Source: Salvia splendens (lineage: Eukaryota; Streptophyta; Magnoliopsida; Lamiales; Lamiaceae). From it: a DNA stretch of 64,000 nucleotides. The notes beneath the pieces were generated by a model. It had not been told where the DNA came from. It did no database searches and saw only the letters and a list, made by a program, of their open reading frames with translations. The DNA is taken from assembly GCF_004379255.2 (NCBI RefSeq), contig NC_056035.1, positions 20,233,902 through 20,297,901 on the forward strand, read 5' to 3'. The translations under genes and the position numbers were made by a program. Each line of letters begins with the position of its first letter. Within the stretch, counting starts at the first letter, position 1. Positions 38,351 to 50,523 of this stretch are shown piece after piece.

Positions 38351-38782
38351 GTAAAATAAAGATGAGTCACTCTCCCACTTTTCTATTTACATTTTTTTCA
38401 CTCTTACTTTATTCTCTCTCATTTAACCACTAAACATCACTATCTAAAAATAAGTGCCCAAAAGAAATGTGTTACATATAAAGGGACGGAGTAAGTTCTA
38501 TTTTCTCCGTCTCACTAATGAAGACGTTTTTTTGGGCAAAATATTTAAGAAAATGATGTTTATAAAGTTATTGGAGGAAGAATAAAATTGAAGAGTAAAG
38601 GGCGGATAAAATAAAAGATAGTATTGTATTATACTATGTCAAAAATTAAATGGCTCACTATGATGAGAGTATATTTTAGCTAAAAGTTTAAGATTTTTCC
38701 CGATTATTTGCCTTCCCTCTAAAATAAGTACTCTTCGGCTTACTATTAATAATTTTGATAACAAATAACATTAATTTTAATA

Positions 38783-38976
38783 TTCCCTCCGTCCCTTTGT
38801 AGTAGAGGCAAATCTTATCGACACAAATCTGTTAAGTGAGTTAAGTAAATGAATAATAAAGTAGAAAATAGAAAAATAGAAATATGAAGAGAAAATAAAG
38901 TAAGAGAAAAGAAAAATGTTACTATTTGCAAAAAAAATTAAATGACTCCGCTAAAAAAAACGAGGGATGAATGAAG
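38783..38976. mobile_element. Stowaway-type MITE
   Basis: Starts TTCCCTCCGTCCCTTTG after a TA and ends inverted as CTTCATTCATCCCTCG before TA. About 194 bp, non-coding. Confidence 0.7.
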
Positions 38977-39103
38977 TATAAAATTTATAGTCAATTATAA
39001 GAGAAGTAGAAAAAATATTACAAAAAGAATATATGACTAATTTTTATAAAGGTATAAAACTGGAAAAATACGACACTGGCGGCTATGAATCGAGAGAATA
39101 ATA

Positions 39104-39343
39104 CTCTCTTCGTCCCACCATTATTTATTGCAAGTTTCATTTTTTATCCGTCCTCCAATACTTGTCACATTTACTTTTTACCGCTTTCGATAATAAATCT
39201 CATATTTCACTAACTTAAAATAAAAAATATGCACTCATATAAAACGAGTAGGATTCACCGATTATCTTTTTCTACCTGTTTTTCTTTACATTTTGTTAAA
39301 ACTATGATTGAATTTATAGGCAAGTATTGATGGAAGGAGGGAG
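39104..39343. mobile_element. Stowaway-type MITE upstream of the IQM gene
   Basis: 240 bp, starting CTCTCTTCGTCCCACC and ending inverted as CTCCCTCCTTCCATCAAT, flanked by TA. It ends about 300 bp before the IQM start codon, so it lies in the probable promoter region. Confidence 0.8.
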
Positions 39344-39646
39344 TACTTCACAAAGAAATGGATGGTTTTAGTTATTTTAAATTTGAGTAAAGGAAAATGA
39401 GATTATTATGGTGGTCTTGGTCTTCACTTTATGTAGAGAGGTGTTTGGCGTTTAGGCGAATGGTGATTCGTTATCATAGTCGCGCGCGTGGGCGTAGCAT
39501 ATATTAGTATAATAATAAAGACAGGTGGGTCTGCTTGGAAAACTCGCTAATACGTACAAACCACCCTTCCCCCATTTTCTACCACTGCTCTACTCACTCT
39601 ACTCCAAATCCTCTCTCCCTCGCCGCTCTCGAGCTCCTGATTCCAA

Positions 39647-42600
39647 ATGGAGGTCGAAGCGCACGCGGTTTCCGCCTTCGATCTTACCCACGGTGGAAAC
39701 TTTCCTGCTTACTCATTTTCCGGTGTGTCTGCGTCCTCAGACGAGCCTCTTCCCGATCAAATACTTGTCACCGGTGGTGCACGAGAGGACTCCGCCTTGC
39801 CCCCTACTAGTCCCGCCGCTAGATGTCCGTCTAATGCAGCTAAAAATGTTCAGAAGGTTTATCGGAGCTATCGTACTCGCCGCATGTTAGCTGACTCCGC
39901 CGTCGTCGCCGAGGAATTGTGGTATACTTCGATTTTCTACTCTCCATTCGCTTCATTAAATTATTAACATGTTGATTTTGCTCTGTTTACATTAATTTGC
40001 ATGATTGACGATGTATTTTATTTCCCTAATTTCCGCTCATGCAGTATAACTTTAATTCCGACTTGAATTTCTCTGTTTTTTTTTACTTTCTCCGGTTTAT
40101 CCTCTTTCGCGATTTCTGATGCCTTTTACTTTTTGGTGAAATTTGAAGGTGGCAAGCACTAGATTTCGCGCGATTGAATCACAGCACGATATCATTTTTC
40201 GACTTCCTGAAACCAGAGACAGCTGCCTCGCGTTGGAATCGTGCTCGATGGAATGCTTCAAAGGTAGTAGCATATTCATAACTCATAAGATTATAGGTTT
40301 TCTCTATAATTGCAACAATGAATTAAAATTATTTAAATCGCTGAAATCGGCAAGTGTGAGAATTGGTATTTGTGTTGATAGGTGGGAAAGGGTCTGTCCA
40401 AGGATGCCAAGGCTCAAAAGTTGGCTTTTCAACACTGGATTGAAGCTGTGAGAACTTCTTTTTCTCTTTCATCTTTCACGTGCAGCTATTATTTTAATAG
40501 ACGCTTGATTATGATTTACTGTGCAGTTGTGATCTCTAATTTTTATTTTGACTGCCTAGATTGACCCAAGGCACCGCTATGGCCACAGCTTACATCTTTA
40601 TTATGAGCAGTGGTGTCAAACCAATACTGGTCAACCCTTCTTCTACTGGTGAGATTTGATGCCTATAATTTTCAACCTTGTTTGCTTTTCCACACTGCTT
40701 TGCTTACATACTCGATTTTCAACTGTATCTCAAGTATTTATAATTGAGAAGAAGTTAATGAAGAAATTTTTTCGATTTGTTGTGACATCTTTTTCTTGGC
40801 TATTGAAACGTATCTTTGTTTAAGGTTGCTTGTAAACTGTAATCTTATGAAGGATAAATATTTGAATTGGATTGCAGAAAATTGTAATGTGAAGTCAGAA
40901 ACATAATATCTTTCTTTAATTGATCATGCAGGTTGGATCTTGGAGATGGCAGAGACTTTGAGCTTAAAGAGTGTCCAAGATCAAAGCTCCGTCAACAATG
41001 CATCAAGTATCTCGGACCAGTATGTGATCAACTTATTAATTGATAGTGCATAACATATTATGGTAAAAACAGAGAAAGTATAAAGAAAGAGTTAGAAGTA
41101 CATATTTTAGCTATTACAAATATTGGAAGTCTGCCTGAGACATTTTTAATGAAGTTTAGTCTAAAGTTAAGGATGCATTTGTCTCTTGAGCGGTTAGTCT
41201 GTGTTTTAATTGAATGTACTTACTTCGTAATAGAGTATCCTCACTTGTTTTCCTTGTTTCTTTTTAACAGATGGAGAGGGAACATTATGAATATGAGGTT
41301 CTTGATGGGAAAATTTTGCATAAATTGAGTGGCAAACCACTTGACACAAGTCAAGGGTCAAAAGGATCAAAATGGATTTTTGTGATGAGCACCTTTAAAC
41401 GACTATATATCGGGGAGGTAAGCTCTAAAGGTGAAGTAGAATACATCATGATATATCAATTTGCAGTCCAGTCTGTTTCTGACTCTATTCTACCTCAGAA
41501 AAGGAAAGGATTGTTCCACCATTCAAGCTTTCTGGCTGGAGGAGCTACTTTAGCTGCTGGAAGGCTCACGGCAGAGCATGGAGTGCTTAAGGTATTGTCT
41601 GGGAGATAGATTTTTCTTATTAAAAAAAAAGAAAAAGAATATAGAGAAGAAAAAGATAAAGTACTTGTTTCATAGTTAATGCTTAAGGATCTATATAAGC
41701 AATTTGTCATTACTTTGTAAACCACAGAGGCTGGCCTTGTGTCTTTTGCTATGTAAGGTGAGTATATAGAGGAAATGGGGAAGGGCAAGAGTTCTATCAT
41801 TTGCATGAGGGATATGTACGGAAAATCCTTTGTTCCATATGGTATTATAGGAGGAAGGCCCCTTCGGATTTCTTTGGTTTTTGGTTAAAAGTCAAAGGAC
41901 CATTTCCAAGATGATGTTATCGAACTTACCGTAATGAAAGATAATCACCTTTAGGGAGCATGGCTTTACTGTTCAAAAATTTTACAGAACAGATTTGATG
42001 AACTTCTCTTGTTCCTCTTCTCTCCTTCCATTTTTTTTCTGACGCTACTATATATAGCAACTTTATGGTAGTGAAACAGTCACGGCATTCATGATGCTAT
42101 AATTGTTTCTTTCTATAATTCTACATCAGAATTGTTGGATAATTTTGTCCTAATGCAGTCGTCTTCTTTTGTTTCAGTGTATCTCAGCTTACAGCGGACA
42201 CTATAAGCCAACGGATGATATCCTTAACAGCTTCTTATCATTTCTCGAGGAGAGCGGTGTAAATCTAAATGAAGTTGAGGTAAATCTTTCTCAACTTTGA
42301 TCACAACAATTGCTCTATTTAACTGGCCCCAGTTTCGATGGATAGCCATGTCTCTCTGAAGGCAGTCTAGAATTTTCCATTTACGCAACTTCTGAGTTAT
42401 TGTTGTTATCTATCAGATACAAAAGCCTACTGATGACTATGAGAGTAGTGAAATTGGGCAGCCAGCTTCCGATCCGGTTACTTCTGACGTTTCAGCAATA
42501 TCAGATTCCATTCCATCTGAAGTGGATGGGAACATGCCGCCAGAAACAATCAAAGCTTCTAAGCCAGAAACTTACAAGAGGAGTCTCTCTGGTGGTCTTC

Positions 42601-42887
42601 AGAGTCCCAGAGCAGACGTGCCAAGTACGGCTCTGCTGCAAAGAATCAACTCGAAGAAGGCTATCAAGTCGTACCAATTGGGGCATCAGCTCTCTACAAA
42701 ATGGTCCACGGGTGCTGGCCCGAGAATCGGATGCATTGCTGACTACCCCATGGAGCTGAGGGTACAGGCGCTGGAACTCACTAACCTCTCTCCGAGATCT
42801 TTGCCACCATCGTGGACACCGAGAAGGACTGCCGCAGAGATTGTTTCGCCTTCTGCCTATCCATCAAATGTAAGCAGCGAAGACTAG
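39647..42887 (+). CDS. IQ-motif calmodulin-binding protein of the IQM family
   Basis: Nine exons: 39647-39921, 40149-40263, 40382-40447, 40560-40648, 40932-41019, 41271-41417, 41499-41591, 42178-42279, 42417-42887. Joined in phase they give 481 aa. The IQ motif [12 protein letters not shown] (residues 68-79) is the calmodulin-binding site. The body [41 protein letters not shown] and [18 protein letters not shown] is the signature of plant IQM proteins, calcium-independent calmodulin binders implicated in stress and stomatal responses. The C-terminal third is Ser/Pro-rich and less conserved. The 81-bp sixth intron (41418-41498) is divisible by three and lacks stop codons. The IQM subtype (IQM3-like is my impression) is not certain. 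Confidence 0.93.
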
Positions 42888-44102
42888 AAGCTTACTTTAA
42901 AATGTAATGACTCTGCATATACAGACTGTTGTATAAAGAAAGTTAATGATTTTAGCAGTCATGAGATGTTTCTTAAGTGTATTAATGTATCATCAATGCA
43001 TTTTCCATTAATGGTTTTCATTTTTCCTCGTTAGTTTTAATTATTTTTTGTTGTTTTACACAACTGTGTGCGTTCTTGATAATTTGGATCAGTTTGGATT
43101 GTTTCAGATCAAAATCTTGGACCAGACCTCCTCCAATACCATCAATCCTGAATTTTGTTAATTGGTTTCTCGGTTTAATCAGTTTTTCTTTGATTCTCTA
43201 GTTAAAGAAAAAAAACAATCTTTGTAGGATGCAACTACTGGCATTAGGGGTTGACAATTTTAGACATGATCACGTATCGGATTGGCATGTTAGGAACTCG
43301 ATAATTTCAGGTTAGATTAGAGTAACTCAGTTAAAGAATAATATTTTTTATTTTAATTATTTTTATTCTTTTATAAAAATACGTTAGTTTTATTCTTTAG
43401 GTTTGTGTGAATCAAGTTTAAATGTTATTGATCAGGTTTAAATCGGGTTTAAAAATCATGTCCGTGTTGTTATCATGTCGTATCAACCTAAAGTGTATTG
43501 TACAATTAATTTGTGCGTGGGTCGGGTTTAAGTTTGAGTGGCAGGTCTGATTAGGGTTATGGTCAAGAATTTCTTTAATGGGTCGAGTTCGGATTAGGTT
43601 ATGTTGAGTCACGATGTTATCAAGTTATCACCTTGAAAAATCGTCCATAGTTGTGTTCCTCACATACCCATCTAAATTGTTTGTTTGAACTACTTAGAAA
43701 CATTGATGGCATTGCTTGTTTTTTCTGATGGGAATGATGGCATGCTTTAATGGTCACAGGGAAAAATGGATCTTTCCCTCTCCTGAAACATTAGGAACAT
43801 TTCAATTTAGGAAATTGGTGAATTCTTAGACGTTTCCCCTCCGTTGGGGTTCGAGAGTTGGTCGTGCATCTGGAGTAAACCAAGAAAGCAGTCGATCTGT
43901 TGGAAGAGATCGACAGCTTGAAGATGCATGATAACATTTCTTGCTTTCCTATTCTCCATTGGAGTTTCCTCTAGCTCTTTATTGACTACATTTTTCATAC
44001 AAATTCTGTTGAAAAGCGAAAGGAAGAACTGATGGTGAAGGAAGAACTGACTGCATTTTATTGCTATAAATTACAACTAATAATTAAGATAGAGAGTAGA
44101 AA
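42888..44102. other. Intergenic region between two convergent genes
   Basis: It should contain the 3' UTRs of the IQM gene (plus) and the WD40 gene (minus). No other gene is seen. Around 43250-43650 runs of GGGTTTAA/GGTCGGGT-like words suggest old repeat sequence, without definable ends. Confidence 0.6.
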
Positions 44103-47100
44103 TTACTCGAAAATAGAAGAGTGAATGTGGTGACAACGTACTAAACCAGCAGCTCCTCCAGAGCAGAGCCACTTCTCCCCGCCTTTGTTGACATTCCATC
44201 TCACTCTGTGCATTGCCACACTCTTAGGAGGAACAACTTCCCTTTCCTCACCTCCTTGCAATTTTTCATGTTGTTTCAGCTGTGTACGTTTCATGTCCGG
44301 ATTTTTTATCTGGAACGAACTGTCGGGCAGTGGGGTGGCTACCACAATGGCAGACTCCTCTTCCAAAATTGATCCACACAGATAGTGGGGTACACGGTTT
44401 CGTGAAGGATCCTTCAGTGATTTATTTGTCGGCTGGTTAAAGCGAAACAACACCAAGTAATTGTCACTTATTATTACAGAAACCCAAACAAGAGAATATA
44501 CATTTGAAATGCTCGGGATGATCAATTTGAAATAAGCGAATGTTCACCTGGAAGCAGATAGTTGATCCTTCCTCTCCACAATATGCAACCATACCTAACT
44601 CAAAAAGCAATGATAGGGGAAAGGGACGAAAAGTGAGAATATGTGCGGTTTGATTCCACAATAAACATTACTGCAGGAAAATAGATGACTGCACGTCTAG
44701 ACATAATATATAACTCATACAAATTATAAAGCAACTCGAATGACCAGTAATGCAATTCTTCTCTGTTTCTTTCTTGGTAGTATTTCCTATTTTTGTCTCT
44801 TTGAGTAATCTTTCAAGATCCTGAGGGTATTAGATCTGATTACAATCGTTTGGTAATGCATTTATATTCAATAGTACTACTTGGATTTTTTTTTATATAA
44901 CGAAATGTTATTTACAGATACTGAAACTCAGGAAATATGTCACTAACATAATGAAAGCCTTTCCTATGTATAATGGTGTTTTAAAAGAGGGGCTCAACTA
45001 TCAAGAAAGCATGTCGCAGTACCACCAAGGCAGGATAAGAAATGTTGTGTACGTATATCCCAAGACAAAAACAGAGACGAGAATAATGCTAAAATTTTAG
45101 TTTTCACATGAGGTGAGCTTGAGTTTCAAACACCTGCAATCTGAAGAAAAAAGAGGAGAAACCTGTGAGTCTTGAAGCTTGCAAACTCCATATTGCAAAC
45201 GTGGAACAGTTAAAACTGTGGAACCCATGCTTCGATGCCACATTGTGATAGTTTCCTGTGAGTGGGATATCATGTGCTGCCCTCTCTAAACTGAGTAACC
45301 ATATTGTCCCATCCTCCATGGCTCCATAAACACATCTAGAAGCAGAACAAAAAGGTTGGTAACTCGTATATAATACGAAGAGAGTTAGGATTAGCTCCAG
45401 GGATGGTTAACCAATACCTTGGATCTGGAAGCCAATCCAAACCATAAGTGGTGCCCAGAAAAGGATTAGCCCACAACGGACAAAAGGGATCACTGGAAAA
45501 AAAGTAGGAAGCAAAAAAATGATCAACGGTGAAAGTAGCCGTGCTCTGTTTTACATGTTCTTGGAAGAAGATAAATCATATTTTCACAACTCTATCAAAG
45601 TTTCCTTCACATATAAGATCAACAAATAAGTGATCATATTAGAGTAAAATAGTAAATTACACTATGAATCCCAACTACTTCGATTTTCACAATAATTTCA
45701 CTATTGATAATCAAAATTAAATGCTCTAACAAACAACATATGTCCTGAAATTCAAATTCCAGTCAATGACACATGCGGACGCTTGTTGGTTGTTCAAGTG
45801 TAACGAAAATTGGTCTCGTTTTGGTAAAATAAATAAACAAATTTATGGAGGATCACAGGAGAACAACATTGTTTTGTCATTTATATTTTTCTTCTTCAAC
45901 ACAATATTTCAGTCTTCAGCAACTGGCAGCTAGCCACGTCATTTTTCAAATTCTGAAATTTAAATTTCAGGACATAATTGTTAGTTTTGTTTAAAGTTCA
46001 AGCATTTAAGTGCAATTATCTTTAGAAAACAGAATTTCTTTAGAAATTAGAAAGTAAACAATTAATCAAAATGTAGTCATTTGGCAGAATCATGCTTACC
46101 GTATGTCCCAAAACTTAAAACCTTTACTTCCCGCTGTGATAATTATATTTGCACCCTCGTGATTACTGCAAATTATATACAGAGAACCAGTTAAGAGATA
46201 ATTGAAGCATTAATACTTGTACTAACCAAAAGCACAGGGACGCTAAAATGATGTGTTCATTTATCGCAAAGTGATCCTGAGACTGCATACGCAAAGTGAT
46301 CCTGAGACTGCATACTGTGAGAATGAAGGTCCACTACAGTGAATTAAGCGAACCAAAGTACTCATGAGAAAAAAGTGTGCGTGCTTGTTGGAATGAAAAA
46401 TGGGTAAATTCTACTTTTTGACTTTTTCACATCCTGGGGAATTATTATAGTCAATTAACTACGGATAACTGAAATAGAAGAAAATAGGTATATATCATCC
46501 TGGAATACCAAAAGCAGCCAACTAATGATGGGGATAAAGATGGGATTCCATTGACTTAACTGGAAATACGAGGGGATATTAACTCAGGTACAGTGACTAA
46601 CCTTTGGATTGGTGCCCAAGCCAGTGTTCTAATAGGACCTGTGTCTGCATTGATGTAAACCAAAGGTCTGCACTCTGAAGAAAAGAAGACAGCCATAATA
46701 ACTATCCTCGGTAAGTATTTCGCAAACCAGACTTAATCAGAAAACATGGCTATTAAAGCCAACATACAAGCAAAAATGCATCAAAGAGAGAATGGATTTA
46801 ACTTCACTACCTGTTAGTAAATCACTGACAGAGAACTTCCATATTGCGACCTGCATATACATATGAAAGAATGTGTTACTGGCCTAAGAAGCAGGTAAAA
46901 GTAACCACAGGAAAATTATATACTTTGCAGGAAACCTTAGCAAAAAAGTAATTACTATTATTCATCTTGCTTTTCATCATTATGAGATTGACAAGGACAT
47001 AAAGAATTTTACCATTCCATCATGACAGCCTGCCGAAATCATATCGTGGGGTGATGACACAGACCACTCGACCGTTAGAGGAATGCTGTTACCAAAGTGG

Positions 47101-49307
47101 CAAAATAAAAAATCAAAAAAATAATTACACAGTCTAAATTCAAATATCAAGTAGTAAAAGAAAAGCGCGTGATGGAAATCATCAAATTGGCAGTTCATAT
47201 AATTTTGAAACAGCACTGTCTCATCAGTTGGACATAGATTTACTCCAAGAGAAGAATCAGAGTATTATACCAGGACCGATTCCATCCAAGAGTATCTACT
47301 GCTAAATTACCTTTGCCTATCACCACACTTCAACATCGAAGATCTAAAAACTGGCTGCAATTTGATGAAGCGTGGATCAATATGCTTCTGGGAAGGAGGA
47401 TACACATGTTTCACAGCATGAGGCAAAGGGACCTCCCACCTGCACGCCACATTCAGCATTAGAATTTAGAATAAACATTGCAGAAAATACCACATTAGAT
47501 TATCACTTAGGAGAAATCTTACACTTCCAGAACACCACTTCCAAGTAATACAGCAAGATAACCCATTATATTTCTGGATTCAGAGAAACAAGCACTGGCT
47601 GGCCGCCACTTTACATCCCACACAACCTTTCCATTGTGAGCTAAACACATGACCATTCTTGGCAATGCAACATCAACTGGAATGGGGTCCACAGAAGAAC
47701 TAATCGAAGTTATATTGTCATCTGGTCTAGTAGAATCTAAACTGAAACTTTCTAATGTTAGTGGTTCCACAAGCGGTGGTTCTCCTTGCTGACAATGCCT
47801 GAGAATGTGCAAGCTGTCATTGTGAATCTTGTTTCCTTGTACTGCCTTGCGTTTATTTCCTCTGCCTTTAGGACCAATTAACAAAAGATGTCCTTCACAG
47901 ACTTCAGATTTAATGGTATTTCCAGAAGTTCCTACGGCAGAATTCAGTCCAGAAGAGCCCACTGGGTATTCAATGGCAAGAGGTTGAACATGCTCGTTAT
48001 CAGAATCTATCATCTTCACAGTGTCACCAAGAGGCTTCTTTCTTGGTCTTCCTCTTGGCCTCGGAACCAGAGTTGGATCTTTCGGTTTCTTGAAAAAAGA
48101 TCTTGGTTTTTTCTTCACTTGAGAAGGTACATCATTATCATAGACAGTCAAGAAACACCAAATCTGGATGACTCCTCTTCCAGTTAGAGAAGCTCCAATC
48201 TTATGATATGAAGAATCAGGAGGATGTGCAGCAACAGCTATAAACTACTGAATCAAAGTTTAGAAGGAAAGATATCACGAACGGTATCAGTAATATGATA
48301 TTATTGTAAACAATGTAACAAGAAGTCATAAACACGATATCCAGAATGAAGAGAGTTAAATTAAGTTCTAAGTCAGATTGTTCTTTTCATTACATTAAAG
48401 TACATTAGTTTGTGACAGTTCTTCCAAGTAAATCTATTCAGCCTTTTTCCTTTTTTTGTGGTTACAGGTTAAAGTTTGCTGAAAGCATGTGAAGGAAATA
48501 CAAACAAGAAGAGACGCAAGAAAAAGCTTTGTGCATCATAATACCTCAGACTTAATGCAATACTCAGGATTCCGATCGACTCTGGGGCACCAGTCTAATG
48601 CCCAGACTGCACCACCGACATTCATCACAAAATCATTGCTGAAACATTATAAGAAATGAACAGTAACTAAATAGATTATAAACATCACACAAGCTAATTC
48701 CAAGATAGCTTACACAGGTTCCACTTCCACACCAACTTCACCAACATTCCGAATCTGTTTCTGCAGAATTCAAAACAGACAACTCAACATGAAGAATATA
48801 CTGAAAAAGAAGAAACAATCACTCTTCTACAGAGGTCAAAAACTACCTGAGGAACCACTGCAGCTGAAAACTGAGGTAAGGTTACCTCGCCTATAACATC
48901 TTTCTTCTCCGAATCATGCTGACAAGCAAATCTCACAGTTCGCGTCTTATAATTAAAATCTCTCCAATGTCTACAATGCAATTTCCATAGTCACCAACAG
49001 TCGCTAATCAATGAACACAAAAGCAACTAAAATTACTCGGATACCTCAAAAAATTTATAGAATTGGATAAGCGCCTAGTCTCCGCTTCACTAACGTCGAG
49101 CGTTTCGGCATATCCGCAGAGTCTGGCGATGGTATCGACGGCATTGAAGTGATTCTCGACGGAATAGTCGAATTCAGAAACTAAAATCTTCGGCGGAGCA
49201 GGATCTTCGGATCGGGGCGGCGGTTGTTCCTTATTCCGAGCGGAATTGCTGTTTCGCTTAAAAGTGTTGAATGATTTAGCGATAGGAGCATCCTCGTCGA
49301 TTTCCAT
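44103..49307 (-). CDS. AT-hook/WD40 protein resembling a TFIIIC subunit
   Basis: Fourteen exons on the minus strand: 49307-49045, 48970-48847, 48760-48714, 48638-48545, 48244-47523, 47439-47311, 47085-47013, 46850-46811, 46674-46602, 46165-46100, 45492-45418, 45335-45163, 44594-44548, 44432-44103. All junctions are GT-AG and in phase, giving 751 aa. An AT-hook core (PRGRPRK, residues 239-245) sits in a basic linker. WD-type blades are visible as VGGAVWALDWCP, GKVVWDVKWRP, PLTVEWSV...AGCHDGMVAIWKF, IRTLAWAP, AGSKGFKFWDIR and GAMEDGTIWLL. This layout matches plant transducin/WD40 proteins related to general transcription factor 3C subunit 2, part of the TFIIIC complex that recruits polymerase III. 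The TFIIIC role is from family resemblance. No breaks are seen. Confidence 0.9.
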
Positions 49308-50520
49308 GGGTCGCCTTCAACAATGGATTCAGAATTCTGAGATTTAAGGGATTTATTTTCAGAGAAATTTTTTTGGAAATAAAAAAAATACAAAAAATTT
49401 ATATTTATATTTTCTTAAGAACACAATATTCAATCAAAAGATACTCCGTATTTAAAAAAATATATTCAAATAAAAATATTACTTTTCCTTTATTCCCTAA
49501 AATAGAAACTTTTTCCCTTTTCCTATATTTTCTAGAAATAAAATTTTCAATTTAAAGAATTTTTTTATTCCTAATGAGATTGACCTCATTTTCAACCAAC
49601 ATACTTATCTTTCTATCTCTTTTATTTTTTCAATTTTAGATTAAAGCGTGTTTCATTTAAAAATTACTCCATAAATAAGAAGATATATTTTCAAATTAAA
49701 ATATTACTTCCTTCTTCCTCTTAAAAATAGAAACTATTTTCTTTATAGTATGTCCCTAAAAATAAAATTTTCTATTTAAAGAAATCATTTTATATTTTAA
49801 TTTTCAACTAATACACTTTTTCTTATGTTACTTTTATTTTCTTAATTCTATATTAAAACTTGTACTAAAATTTTAAAAATGTATAAGGGACGAAAGAAGT
49901 AGTATAATCAAATACTACTAGTAATATAAAATGGATGAAATATTTTTTTAGTAATACGACCGTTGTAAATGAGAGAATAACTAGATTATTGTAAATAAAT
50001 AAATGTCTTTGAATTATGAGACTCTATCCGCGAGTTGTGTTCTTCAGGCTAAAAGATGACTTTTCATTTGCATATATATTAGGTTTAGTTGGTGAATAAT
50101 AAAATTTAATAATCTTCAATATATGTTCAATTAAGAGCTAAGACGACACACATAAACCATGCTATATTCCATGAATAATTACATTACACACACAATTAGT
50201 TTTAGCAGCCTCAAAATTACAATAAAGTTCCGAACTAGTACTATTTGATGTAGTATAATGAATGTCATTGAAACAATATATTCAAAGGAGCATTATAAAG
50301 AATTAAATTCTTCACTACGCAATGTTGTTAAAAATTTCCTCAATTAGCCAAAAAAACCCAGAAAATAGAACTAAAGATAAACGAAATGACTCATCCCTTC
50401 AACAAAAAAATAAAAATAAATCAAGAAACACACACAGCACAACTAAAAGATGGATTCAATATTGCAAAAAATCAAACTTGTAGTGATAAAATTTTACAAA
50501 TTTAAATTTTTGTAGCACTG
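49308..50520. other. AT-rich region upstream of the WD40 gene
   Basis: It should hold the WD40 gene promoter near 49310-49600. The rest is AT-rich with no gene. Fragments near 49440-49760 (CTCCGTATTTAAAAAAAT, CTTCTTCCTCTTAAAAATAG) recall decayed MITEs. Confidence 0.5.
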
Positions 50521-50523
50521 TAA

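Larger units (their letters stand above)
36818..38491. mobile_element. Decayed Stowaway-like MITE split by a larger insertion
   Basis: The left part (36818 to about 36990, CTCCATGTATCTCATTATAC) and the right part (about 38360-38491, ending GGGACGGAG) look like the two halves of one MITE with CT-rich interiors. About 1.35 kb of unrelated sequence separates them. The ends match only weakly. Confidence 0.4.

Noticed and set aside
41271..41609. Reading 41271-41591 of the IQM gene as one uninterrupted exon
   Set aside because: The 27 residues from 41418-41498 interrupt the most conserved IQM block, and perfect GT-AG sites flank them; kept as a retention finding instead.
43250..43650. Possible transposon with GGGTTTAA-like words
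   Set aside because: No inverted or direct terminal repeats or target duplication could be found.
45134..45140. A possible 7-bp microexon in the WD40 gene
   Set aside because: It is flanked by AG and GT, but direct joining of 45163 to 44594 already keeps phase and gives the conserved reading; adding 7 bp would break it.
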